Source of the DNA: Sphingobacterium allocomposti | Lineage (GTDB): Bacteria > Bacteroidota > Bacteroidia > Sphingobacteriales > Sphingobacteriaceae | NCBI RefSeq assembly: GCF_008124885.1 | Contig: NZ_VNHX01000018.1 | Location: forward strand, 35,199-99,198 | Direction: 5' to 3' | DNA: 64,000 nt | Shown: positions 11,471 through 19,318 of the stretch, in pieces | Layout: every line of letters begins with the position of its first letter | Position numbering within the stretch: the first letter of the stretch is position 1 | The notes under the pieces: generated by a model | What the model saw: the letters and a program-made list of their open reading frames with translations, nothing else | Told to the model about the DNA's origin: nothing | The model's database searches: none | Position numbers and translations under genes: made by a program

Positions 11471-12376
11471 TTAAGGAGTTAATTCAATAGGATTATTTGT
11501 CGTAGCAGAAGGCTTATAGTCGTCGCTGTTTTGTATGTGCATAGACTTTATCCGGCTGGCATCGATTTTGGATCCGGCGGATGTGGCGGCACTTCCTCCG
11601 ATCCGCACCGCTGTCCCGTTGCCCGATCCAACAACTGTCACGGCTTGGCTTGAACGGTTCTTGGACTGAATGTAAGCCTGCGGGTTGGCCGCAAAGGCAG
11701 CACGTAGTTTTTCCACTTCTTTAGACGTTGAGGCGATCGCCTTTTGAGGAATTTGAATAAGGAAGTCTTCGTTTTCCAGCTTATCAAATCCTGCATACTC
11801 GAAAACGACTTCCTCCTTCGTATCACGGGCATCGAGAATTAAGCCGGGGAGGCCATGCAGCTTCCATGGACCAGAAGAAAAAGGCAGATCGGGAGCAAAC
11901 CACGCAATGTAATCGCGACCTTTGTAACGTGCGGTAGCCTTCTGGCAGGTGTAACCGCCTATAATTTTGGTTTCTGTGCTGATGCTCCACTCCTGTTGGG
12001 GGAAGTCGCATGGCAGAGCAAACGCATCGCCGCCCACTTGCGCCACCTGCCGGGCGGAAGGTTCCGCTTTGTCAATCAGATAGGAGTCCGTAATCCGGGT
12101 CTCTCTGCGACGCATAATCAGTTTGCCATCAAAGGTGGGGTCGTTTAACTGACGTTCTATCTCCTCATTGGCCCTGACACCCGAATAACTGGTATAGTAA
12201 CTACTGTGTTGCCCTAGATAAGTAACGACCTCATCGCGGAGATGTCTGTCCCGTTGCGTAGTATCGTTGACGTGTTTAAAGATGTAGTGCACACGGGCAA
12301 CGGCTTTCTCCTGTGCCTTCGAAAAGGACGAGTTTAACACACAGAGCGCTGCGAATAATACAGATAGCTTTCTCAT
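11471..12376 (-). CDS. GLPGLI family protein
   Basis: A 301-residue exported protein with signal peptide MRKLSVLFAALCVLNSSFSKAQ and the family-naming motif LHGLPGLILDARD near residue 180, preceded by the typical WFAPDLPFSSGPWKL. Members are periplasmic or outer-membrane-associated Bacteroidota proteins of unknown function, nearly always beside a receptor-like barrel, as here. The C-terminal third (from about residue 220) is low in conserved features. It is the first gene of a two-gene minus-strand operon, with a TATCTTTG element 25 bases ahead of its ATG. Confidence 0.88.
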   Translation of the reverse strand: MRKLSVLFAALCVLNSSFSKAQEKAVARVHYIFKHVNDTTQRDRHLRDEVVTYLGQHSSYYTSYSGVRANEEIERQLNDPTFDGKLIMRRRETRITDSYLIDKAEPSARQVAQVGGDAFALPCDFPQQEWSISTETKIIGGYTCQKATARYKGRDYIAWFAPDLPFSSGPWKLHGLPGLILDARDTKEEVVFEYAGFDKLENEDFLIQIPQKAIASTSKEVEKLRAAFAANPQAYIQSKNRSSQAVTVVGSGNGTAVRIGGSAATSAGSKIDASRIKSMHIQNSDDYKPSATTNNPIELTP

Positions 12377-12400
12377 GATTACGTAGATTTATGAACAAAT

Positions 12401-12408
12401 CAAAGATA
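12401..12408 (-). promoter_or_regulatory. Probable promoter of the GLPGLI/receptor operon
   Basis: It reads TATCTTTG on the minus strand, 24 bases before the GLPGLI ATG (12376). It matches the TAnnTTTG -7 consensus exactly. Confidence 0.6.
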
Positions 12409-12592
12409 TACGAAAATATCGTAACTAAAAAGTTTACGTTGTTTTTTATTTTATTTTTGAGGCTAGAGCCTTTGGAGGTGTATACAATAGGGCACGTATC
12501 TGTCTAATTGGACGGGGATGGGCACACTGCAATGAAGTTACCTGGTGCGATTTGGCATAATACTTGGATAGCTGCTATCATTATTAAACATC

Positions 12593-13030
12593 ATGAAAGA
12601 TATGAGAGGATTGACATGGACAATTAAAAATTGGTTGGTACTCCTTGTAGGAGTGGCGACACTGGCGTTAGTTTCGTGCAGCGAAGAAACCGTAGATAAT
12701 ATTGAGCGCGACACGGCGTTGAACATTATCCGGGCAAACAAATGGTTTGATGTGGTCAAGACAACCTCCGTAGCGGGGCAGGCCGATGTTACGGAAGTGT
12801 TGGTTGGCGACGGGGAGAACCTCGAATTTAGGTCGAATGGGTATGCCTATGTATACGGGGCGAATGGCAGTACCGAATCTTATCCGTATCATATGCCGAG
12901 CAATAAGAAAATGGTTTTCGACGGCGTGGAGTATGACGTTCAGGAAAACATTATTCAGACCGTAGCCCGTTTTACATTAGTCAACACCACCAGCGGCATC
13001 ACGACAACGATCACCTTCAGAAGGAGATAG
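12593..13030 (+). CDS. Small hypothetical lipoprotein
   Basis: A 145-residue protein with an N-terminal hydrophobic segment (about residues 13-28) ending in a lipobox, ALVSC, with Cys at about residue 29; an ATG three codons later could also serve as start. The mature part is short and beta-rich (EFRSNGYAYVYG, KMVFDGVEYDV, ITTTITFRRR) and looks like a lipocalin-type or DUF-type domain; I do not recognise a named family. It stands alone, divergent from the GLPGLI operon and followed by a long hairpin at 13118-13155. Confidence 0.6.
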   Translation: MKDMRGLTWTIKNWLVLLVGVATLALVSCSEETVDNIERDTALNIIRANKWFDVVKTTSVAGQADVTEVLVGDGENLEFRSNGYAYVYGANGSTESYPYHMPSNKKMVFDGVEYDVQENIIQTVARFTLVNTTSGITTTITFRRR

Positions 13031-13117
13031 GATCGTATTGATGCCCAGTCCGCGGGTAGCGGACTTCAACATCGCGGCCATCGGGAACTAAGAAAGCCGG
13101 TCTGAAGAAATGAGTCG

Positions 13118-13155
13118 CGGTTACTTCACAAAACGCAAGCTTTGTGAAGTAACCG
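13118..13155. terminator. Perfect 15-bp stem hairpin between convergent genes
   Basis: Arms 13118-13132 and 13141-13155 are perfectly complementary with an 8-base loop. There is no T tract on either side, so it is not a classical intrinsic terminator, but its position between the ends of the lipoprotein gene and the minus-strand dehydrogenase gene suits a bidirectional stop or 3' stabilising structure. Confidence 0.55.
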
Positions 13156-13261
13156 TTTCAACCGGTGCACTTCGTCGCTGCAGGTTTCAGTGGCACGGTC
13201 GTCCGGCCGAGCATCTCCCCCGGATGTGATTCGCAACTGCTGTGATCCCCTCGATATAGTG

Positions 13262-13897
13262 TTATCCAAAGAATTTTTCCGGATCAAAACCGTGCTCTTT
13301 CAAAACCTCTGCCGGTACGCCAGTCCAGACGCCGGGTCTGTTTCCGACATAACCTATATCTTTTACCCCCATCTCGCTTGTAAAGAACCCGGAAGAGGTG
13401 AGATCACGCATTAACGAAAAGAACGCGACACCCTGTTGCATCTCCGGCTTGGCCCGTTCCGGATAGGCAATCTCATCGATCAATGCCAATTGCTGCTCTT
13501 CCTTACATTTGATAAATGCGTTTCCATACCGCTTTTGGGATTGTACATCGAGCCATTTTAAGCCTCCACGCATAGGGATTTTGTGACTGGGCAGGTCTTT
13601 TACGATAAATTCGATGAAAGCAGGCACACCGGCTTCGGACGCGCTTCCCGAAATGTCGTCTTTGGGAATAATGATGTCCGCGAGAACGGTGATGGTAGCC
13701 ATTTCATGTTCCGTAAAAAAGCGTTCCGCGTGCAGCTGTTTGTTTCGTTCATGTTCAAAGTCCTGCACGCCCGGCAGCTTCTCTGTGTCTGCCGCCGCTG
13801 CCGCATCTTTTGCCTTGTCCTGTTTACACGCCGTGGCTAATACGCCCGACCCTGCGGCTATTAGTCCTAACGCTTTAAGGGATTCTCTTCTGTTCAT
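13262..13897 (-). CDS. Gluconate 2-dehydrogenase subunit 3 family protein (GMC small subunit)
   Basis: A 211-residue protein starting MNRRESLKALGLIAAGSG, a twin-arginine-type signal, followed by a possible lipobox (ATAC, Cys near residue 24). The family domain runs from about residue 60 (FFTEHEMATITVLADIIIPKD) to the end. Small subunits of this family chaperone and export the FAD-containing catalytic subunit through Tat; that role is inferred here from the adjacent GMC gene 12 bp upstream. No cytochrome c subunit is encoded alongside. Confidence 0.85.
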   Translation of the reverse strand: MNRRESLKALGLIAAGSGVLATACKQDKAKDAAAAADTEKLPGVQDFEHERNKQLHAERFFTEHEMATITVLADIIIPKDDISGSASEAGVPAFIEFIVKDLPSHKIPMRGGLKWLDVQSQKRYGNAFIKCKEEQQLALIDEIAYPERAKPEMQQGVAFFSLMRDLTSSGFFTSEMGVKDIGYVGNRPGVWTGVPAEVLKEHGFDPEKFFG

Positions 13898-13909
13898 TTT
13901 GTTTACTGA

Positions 13910-15646
13910 TTAGCCGTTCAACTTCTTCTTTTGCTCCAAGATATATTCAGCCGTACGCATTGACAGGGCTAAAATGGTCCATGTAAGGTTTTTGTCTCCT
14001 TGCTGTACAAAAGGGCCCGCATCGACCACATATAGGTTTTTACAGTCGTGCGCCTGTCCCCACTTGTTCAGTACAGATGTCTTCGGATCGTTACCCATAC
14101 GCGTTGTTCCGCCTTCGTGAATAATCTTTCCGGGAGCTTCCAGCCCATATAAGGTTTCCGGCCCCGGAATGTCAGAAGTGATGATAGCGCCCATCTCGTG
14201 CATGATCGATTGGAATGTTTCCTGCATGTGTTTTGCCTGCGCAATTTCCTCATTTGCCCACTTATAATGAAAGCGTAGTACCGGAATACCGAACTTGTCT
14301 ACGCGGGTCGGATCGATTTCACAATAATTATCTTTTCTCGCCAAAGCGGTACCCCGGCCGGCCATGCCTACATTGGCTCCGTAAAAACGGCGGTAATCCT
14401 GCTTTAATTCCGCGCCGTATCCTCCAGCCGCTTTCTTTTCGCCGTTCTTTCCTGCGACCTTGCCGTTGACACCCGGCACCCAGTTCAGGAAACCGTACGA
14501 CGGCATATGCAGACCTCCCCCGTACTCAATGTGATAACCTCTGGGAAAAGCCAACTTCCTATTGTCTTCCCACCATGGAGAATAGATATGAACGCTACCA
14601 ACGCCATCTTCATTGTAGCGCTTGCGATCAAGCAGCTGTGGCAGAAATCCTGACAGGCTGGCCCCGGTAGAGTCGTGCAGGTATCTGCCGACCAAGCCGC
14701 TGCTATTTCCGAGTCCTCCCGGATGTGCCGAGGATTTCGAATTCAGCATCAATCGGGCGCTTTCACATGCGCTTGCTCCCAAGACTACAGTCTTTCCTCT
14801 GACCGTATACTCCTGAAGGCTTTGGGTATCAACATAGGAAACGCCGGTGGCCAGTCCTTCCTCGTTTGTTAGCACTTCCCGTACCATAGCGTTGTCGATG
14901 ACTTTCAGGTTTCCGGTTTTCATTGCCGGCATGACTAAGCACGACGATGAGGAGAAGTCTGCATAAACCTTACAGGAACGGCCGCACTGGCCGCAATAGA
15001 AGCAGGTTCCACGTCCTTTGATCTCGGAAGAGGCTTCCGTCAGCACGGAACCCCGCCCCGGAATCACGGGAACACCAGCTTTTTTTGCGCCTTTGGCAAT
15101 ATAGAGCTCGTTTAGCCTAGGCTTAGGCGGCTTCATAAAGATGCCGTCAGGTTCATTCCGTATGCCTTCCACCGTGCCGTAAATTCCAATCATTCGATCT
15201 ACACGGTCGTAAAACGGTTTGACCTCGTCATAGGTGATAGGCCACTCGTCTGTTACACCGTCTGTGGGCTTGAAATCATCGGGGCCCATACGTAAGGATA
15301 TCCGCCCCCAATGGTTTGTACGGCCGCCTAGCATACGTGCGCGAAACCACTCGAATTCGGTTCCATTGACGGTGGTGTAAGGTTCGCCATCGAGTTGCCA
15401 CCCTCCGAACGCCGCATCAAAGTCGCCGAACGGCCGCGTTGTGGACGCTCCCCGACGGGGCGACTCCCATGGCCAGCGCAGCTGGAGTGCATCTTTTGCA
15501 GGGTCAAAAAATGGCCCCGCTTCCAACATCAATACTTTGAGCCCTGCGTGGGCCAAAATATAGCCTGCCATGCCACCCCCGGCTCCGGAGCCCACGACAA
15601 TGGCGTCAAAAACTTCTGGATTTTCTTTTATTTGGTAATCGGCCAT
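13910..15646 (-). CDS. GMC family FAD-dependent oxidoreductase
   Basis: A 578-residue GMC-type dehydrogenase: an FAD-binding Rossmann motif GSGAGGGMAGYILA (residues 19-32), the GGRTNHWGRIS block near residue 110 and the C-terminal HEGGTTRMGNDP and NLYVVDAGPF blocks with the catalytic-His region. A cluster of four cysteines (C215, C218, C221, C225 in CFYCGQCGRSC) resembles the iron-sulfur site of Tat-exported FAD glucose/fructose dehydrogenases. The substrate is probably a sugar or polyol but cannot be fixed. The frame is open to a TTG at 15658; the ATG at 15646 (MADYQIKENPEV) is preferred. It has no signal peptide of its own, so export would use the Tat signal of the small subunit encoded next. 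Confidence 0.88.
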   Translation of the reverse strand: MADYQIKENPEVFDAIVVGSGAGGGMAGYILAHAGLKVLMLEAGPFFDPAKDALQLRWPWESPRRGASTTRPFGDFDAAFGGWQLDGEPYTTVNGTEFEWFRARMLGGRTNHWGRISLRMGPDDFKPTDGVTDEWPITYDEVKPFYDRVDRMIGIYGTVEGIRNEPDGIFMKPPKPRLNELYIAKGAKKAGVPVIPGRGSVLTEASSEIKGRGTCFYCGQCGRSCKVYADFSSSSCLVMPAMKTGNLKVIDNAMVREVLTNEEGLATGVSYVDTQSLQEYTVRGKTVVLGASACESARLMLNSKSSAHPGGLGNSSGLVGRYLHDSTGASLSGFLPQLLDRKRYNEDGVGSVHIYSPWWEDNRKLAFPRGYHIEYGGGLHMPSYGFLNWVPGVNGKVAGKNGEKKAAGGYGAELKQDYRRFYGANVGMAGRGTALARKDNYCEIDPTRVDKFGIPVLRFHYKWANEEIAQAKHMQETFQSIMHEMGAIITSDIPGPETLYGLEAPGKIIHEGGTTRMGNDPKTSVLNKWGQAHDCKNLYVVDAGPFVQQGDKNLTWTILALSMRTAEYILEQKKKLNG

Positions 15647-15690
15647 AATCTCTCTCAATGATTATTTTATGATAAGGTTTAATATTAATG

Positions 15691-15724
15691 TATTAGCCAC
15701 TAATACCATTTAGCTTCGCTAAAT
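15691..15724. promoter_or_regulatory. Two adjacent palindromes upstream of the GMC operon
   Basis: TATTAG and CTAATA (15691-15696, 15700-15705) form a perfect repeat around CCA; ATTTAGC and GCTAAAT (15708-15714, 15718-15724) form a second around TTC. They lie 45-80 bases ahead of the GMC start and past the end of the upstream glycosyltransferase gene, so one may be an operator and the other a terminator-like hairpin. Confidence 0.4.
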
Positions 15725-15802
15725 ATAGGAAAACTTTTTAGGAGGAGACAAATGGCGGACGTATCTTTTTTGATACCCGGTATGCTTTCCCCGAACAACA
15801 TC

Positions 15803-17047
15803 CTATTTCGGACCTTTATCGGGGCATTGCCTTTGTTTTTCTTCGATCCACAGCGACATGTATTTAGTGCTATTAAGCGCCTGTGTCTGCAGAATCTGTC
15901 CCAAAAAGTTTTTCTGCCGATGAAGAGGCAGGCTCGTCGACAGCGACTGAATACGCGTCAAAAAAGGCGGACCTAACGCCAATTTGCTGAAATTTTCCTC
16001 TAAAATTTGTGTACCCTTTAGTTGCGCATCTTGCCAGATCCGCTGCGTCTGATAGAGCTTAGCAGCTTCTTCTATGAACAGCTCCAGGTCATCTTCAACG
16101 ACGCCGTTCCAAAGGCCGTTAGCCATCATGGATTCCGCGCCGACGCTTGTGGTCGCACTCGGCGTCCCTGATTGCATAGCATCGACAAATTTCCCTTTAA
16201 TTCCGGCGCCAAATTGAATCGGAGCAAGCAGCACGCGATAGTTTTCCATGGTCTTTCGTGCGTCGTCGGCTCTTCCTCTTACCAAAAACCGGTCTTTAGG
16301 TTGGTGCAGCTGGTGAACTTTGTCGCTGGCATACGCACCGAAAATATGGAGCTCGGCTTCAGGAACCCTTTTTTTTAGCTGTGGCCAAACTTTGCTTTTC
16401 AGAATCTGTACCGTATGCCAGTTGGGCTCATGCATGAAGTTACCGATAAACAGAAAATGTTGCCGCTCTTCAAAGGTTCGCCAGGTTTGATCTTCTTCAC
16501 CATGGATTTCATCTTCTAAAAAGGGCAGATAGTATAGAATTTCCGGCCGGATGGCGAAGACATCCTGCAGCAGCTCCATTTCAACTCTGGAGATGATTAA
16601 CGAGATATCGGTGCGCAGGATAGCCGCTAGCTCGCGTTTCGCTATCTCCGTATAATAGTTGGGCTCGCTACATCTTTTGATAGCGTCCTGCCTCGCGCGG
16701 CGAACGAGATGTAGGTCTTCGGTGTCGAGAATGGTTAAGGCCGAAGGACAGCATTCGCGCACGCGCCATCCGTATTGCTCCTCTGCCATGAATCGATCGA
16801 AAACGACAATCGCCGGCTGTATTGTGCGGATCATCTCGTCAAAGCTGCTGTCGTTAAGCAGGATCGGCTGTTCCTGTATGCCACTTTGCGTCAACGGAAA
16901 GCTGTAAGCTGACCGGCTTGCGGCGCTTGCAAACACCACCTGGTATCCGGCGTCCCGGAATAGAAATGCCAGTTGTACGATTCGTCTTCCGGCAGCAGAA
17001 GATCCGGGCTCCGGCCAAACCAATCCAATAAACAGCACCGTTTGCAT
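15803..17047 (-). CDS. Glycosyltransferase, GT4-like
   Basis: About 414 residues with a GT-B fold layout: N-terminal Rossmann half (MQTVLFIGLVWPEPGSSAAG), middle DTEDLHLVRRARQ, and C-terminal nucleotide-sugar half with FIGNFMHEPNW near residue 225 and the GT4-like block APIQFGAGIKGKFVDAM. It would transfer a sugar from an activated donor to an unknown acceptor. The frame continues upstream to 17113, but the ATG at 17047 fits both the family N-terminus and a TATTTTTG element only 12 bases away. It stands alone, so no pathway is indicated. Confidence 0.8.
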   Translation of the reverse strand: MQTVLFIGLVWPEPGSSAAGRRIVQLAFLFRDAGYQVVFASAASRSAYSFPLTQSGIQEQPILLNDSSFDEMIRTIQPAIVVFDRFMAEEQYGWRVRECCPSALTILDTEDLHLVRRARQDAIKRCSEPNYYTEIAKRELAAILRTDISLIISRVEMELLQDVFAIRPEILYYLPFLEDEIHGEEDQTWRTFEERQHFLFIGNFMHEPNWHTVQILKSKVWPQLKKRVPEAELHIFGAYASDKVHQLHQPKDRFLVRGRADDARKTMENYRVLLAPIQFGAGIKGKFVDAMQSGTPSATTSVGAESMMANGLWNGVVEDDLELFIEEAAKLYQTQRIWQDAQLKGTQILEENFSKLALGPPFLTRIQSLSTSLPLHRQKNFLGQILQTQALNSTKYMSLWIEEKQRQCPDKGPK

Positions 17048-17059
17048 TTGGCTAAAATA

Positions 17060-17067
17060 CAAAAATA
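17060..17067 (-). promoter_or_regulatory. Probable promoter of the glycosyltransferase gene
   Basis: It reads TATTTTTG on the minus strand, 12 bases before the ATG at 17047, and supports that start over the upstream one at 17113. Confidence 0.5.
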
Positions 17068-17326
17068 GTGGGTTAAGGCCGTCATGAAAAGTCGAAGAAC
17101 TTATAGGCGGCAAATAGGAAGAAGAGCGGCGAAAGCCAAATCCGCATATTCGACGCCTGATTCCGAGGCACCGATCTTTTTAAAAGCGTCGTTTCCATGC
17201 GCGGTTACGGAGAACGGTAATGTTCTACGGTCCTAAGCGACCTCAAAGAATAGACGCCCCTGTACGTCCGCGACAGTAAGATTCAAACCGGCTGTGCTCC
17301 GGTTAAGACCGCTTGCTATTATTTTG

Positions 17327-17334
17327 TATCTTTG
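17327..17334 (+). promoter_or_regulatory. Probable miaE promoter
   Basis: TATCTTTG, a perfect -7 element, 124 bases before the miaE ATG. The implied leader of about 115 bases is long for this region and contains the palindrome at 17359-17374. Confidence 0.5.
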
Positions 17335-17458
17335 CGTTAAACGATGGAGAAGCTTTCCCGGTTCCGCGGAACCGCGGACAAGGTCATTGACTGTCAAAGG
17401 TGCTATGACGGACGCGTTGATGGCACCGAGGTAAACATATTAATAATCCGAAATAACG

Positions 17459-18040
17459 ATGTTGGGTTTAAAACTTTTAACTGATCCCCGCTGGGCAAAT
17501 ATTGCAGAGTCTAATCTGGAGGAGATTTTGACCGACCATGCCTGGTGTGAGCAAAAGGCGGCATCCAACGCCATCACCCTAATTACGCAAAATCCCGAGC
17601 ACGAGGATCTGGTACATGAGCTGACTGCGATCGCCATAGAAGAGATGCAGCATTTCCAGATGGTGATTGATATTATTAAAGCCCGGGGATATACATTGGG
17701 GAGGGAGCGAAAAGACGACTATGTCGGACAGCTCATGAAGTTTGCAAAAAAGGATGGCTCCCGTAATCAGTCATTCATTGACAGGCTTTTATTTGCTGCG
17801 ATGATCGAAGCGCGAAGCTGTGAACGATTCCGTGTCCTTTCCAAAAATATAAAAGACGAGGAGCTGGCCAGTTTCTATTACGACCTGATGGTATCCGAAG
17901 CCAACCATTATACGACGTTTTTGAATTTCGCCCGCCAATACACGGTCGATGTGGATGTAGAAATAAGGTGGCAGGAGTGGCTGGACTTCGAAGGACAGCT
18001 TATCCAGAGTTACGGCAAGAAGGAATACATTCACGGATAA
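17459..18040 (+). CDS. miaE: tRNA-(ms2io6A)-hydroxylase MiaE
   Basis: A 193-residue ferritin-like diiron monooxygenase that hydroxylates the isopentenyl group of ms2i6A at position 37 of tRNAs reading UNN codons, acting after MiaA and MiaB (not in this window). The diiron ligand set is complete: Glu31, Glu62 and His65 (EEMQH), Glu117 (MIEARS) and Glu147 with His150 (SEANH). The start MLGLKLLTDPRW matches the family. It is a single gene with a long leader, followed 74 bp later by an LLM oxidoreductase with its own promoter. The reaction needs oxygen, so the modification could report aerobic growth. Confidence 0.9.
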   Translation: MLGLKLLTDPRWANIAESNLEEILTDHAWCEQKAASNAITLITQNPEHEDLVHELTAIAIEEMQHFQMVIDIIKARGYTLGRERKDDYVGQLMKFAKKDGSRNQSFIDRLLFAAMIEARSCERFRVLSKNIKDEELASFYYDLMVSEANHYTTFLNFARQYTVDVDVEIRWQEWLDFEGQLIQSYGKKEYIHG

Positions 18041-18083
18041 CCATTTCTTGATATAGGTCAATGCCTGACAAACTAATGCGACG

Positions 18084-18091
18084 TACGTTTG
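18084..18091 (+). promoter_or_regulatory. Probable promoter of the LLM oxidoreductase gene
   Basis: TACGTTTG, matching TAnnTTTG, 23 bases before the ATG at 18115. Confidence 0.5.
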
Positions 18092-18114
18092 TATAATAAA
18101 AAGAAAGGAACATC

Positions 18115-19152
18115 ATGATCGAATTAGGAATAGGCATGTTCGGAGACGTGCAGATAGACCCTGTAACAGGTAAGGTGCAGCCTGCTGCAGAACGGATGCA
18201 GCAGATTGTAGAGGAAATCAAATTGATGGATGAAGTCGGTGTAGACTTTTTTGGCATGGGCGAACACCATCGGGAAGACTATGCGGTCGCCTCTCCCGAA
18301 ATTATCTTAGCAGCAGCGGCAACCGTGACAAAAAATATCAAACTTGGTAGTGCCGTGTCTGTGCTTAGCTCCGCCGATCCGGTTAAACTGTTCCAGGATT
18401 TTTCAACCGTCGATATCCTATCGAACGGGCGGGCGGAGATTATGGCGGGGCGTGGTTCGTTCATAGAATCGTTCCCGCTGTTTGGATACGATCTAAAAGA
18501 TTATGCAGCGCTTTTTGAGGAGAAGCTGGATTTACTTCTTCGGTTAAACAAACAGGACACGGTGACGTGGTCGGGAAAATTTAGAAAGCCGCTGGTTAAT
18601 CAGCAGATTTTTCCAAGGCCTGTTCATGGTTCATTGCCTATATGGGTGGCTGTTGGCGGTACAACCTCCTCGGTGATACGAGCAGGAAAGCTCGGATTGC
18701 CTGTCATGTTCGCGATCATCGGAGGGGCTCCCGAAAATTTTAAGCCGTTGTTTGAGGTATATCAACAAGCGTGGGTCGACAATGGTCATGATATGAAGGA
18801 CTTTCAGGTGGGCGTGCATATGCACTCCTTTTTTGGGGAGGATAGTCGATCTGTCGCCGATAAATATTATCCAATTTACGCTGCACAGATGAATCGTATA
18901 GGAGCATCAAGAGGCTGGCCACCCTATCAACGACAACAGTATGACTTTGGACGTTCTATTCACGGACATCTGGTCGTCGGCGACGTAAACCAATCGGTAG
19001 AGAAAATTCTGCATATCATCGAACTATTTGGACTGACACGTTTTTCTGCACACATGGACGTTGGTAGTCCGGATCATACAGATATGATGAAGGCTATCGA
19101 ACTCTATGGGACGAAGATCGTGCCTAAAGTGAAAGAAGCCTTAAGAAAATAG
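18115..19152 (+). CDS. LLM class flavin-dependent oxidoreductase
   Basis: A 345-residue luciferase-like TIM-barrel flavoprotein. Visible family features are the N-terminal GIGMFGDVQIDP, the GEHHREDYAVASPE loop near residue 50, ILSNGRAEIMAGRGSF near residue 100, and IWVAVGGTTSSVIRAGKLG around residue 185. Such enzymes use FMNH2 or F420-type flavins; substrates are varied and cannot be assigned here. It is one gene with a TAnnTTTG promoter and a small hairpin overlapping its stop (19152-19168). No reductase partner is adjacent. Confidence 0.88.
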   Translation: MIELGIGMFGDVQIDPVTGKVQPAAERMQQIVEEIKLMDEVGVDFFGMGEHHREDYAVASPEIILAAAATVTKNIKLGSAVSVLSSADPVKLFQDFSTVDILSNGRAEIMAGRGSFIESFPLFGYDLKDYAALFEEKLDLLLRLNKQDTVTWSGKFRKPLVNQQIFPRPVHGSLPIWVAVGGTTSSVIRAGKLGLPVMFAIIGGAPENFKPLFEVYQQAWVDNGHDMKDFQVGVHMHSFFGEDSRSVADKYYPIYAAQMNRIGASRGWPPYQRQQYDFGRSIHGHLVVGDVNQSVEKILHIIELFGLTRFSAHMDVGSPDHTDMMKAIELYGTKIVPKVKEALRK

Positions 19153-19168
19153 GTGCCGTTTTGGCACC
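19152..19168 (+). terminator. Short hairpin at the end of the LLM oxidoreductase gene
   Basis: GGTGCC and GGCACC pair around a GTTTT loop starting at the last base of the stop codon. No T tract follows, so terminator function is uncertain. Confidence 0.4.
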
Positions 19169-19306
19169 AGGCTGAAGGGGCAAGTCTGCAGGGCGGAGAT
19201 CAAGCGTTGTACAATCCGAATAATAGAACAGGCTGTCTGACCGCCGAGGCCGGCCTTATTTTACATAAGGACAACCAAAGAGATATAAGCGTGTAGTTAT
19301 TTTCCG

Positions 19307-19314
19307 TATCTTTG
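19307..19314 (+). promoter_or_regulatory. Probable rlmN promoter
   Basis: TATCTTTG ends 4 bases before the first GTG of rlmN, so the transcript would be leaderless or nearly so if translation starts at 19319 or 19322. Confidence 0.6.
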
Positions 19315-19318
19315 TACC

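Larger units (their letters stand above)
17048..17458. other. Divergent intergenic region and long miaE leader
   Basis: About 410 bases without a gene. It holds the minus-strand glycosyltransferase promoter (17060-17067), the miaE promoter (17327-17334) and, in the predicted miaE leader, a perfect 16-base palindrome (CGGTTCCGCGGAACCG, 17359-17374). Nothing resembling a known riboswitch or tRNA was seen. Confidence 0.45.

Noticed and set aside
15803..17113. Longer glycosyltransferase from 17113
   Set aside because: The extension covers a TAnnTTTG promoter and precedes the natural MQTVLFIG start.
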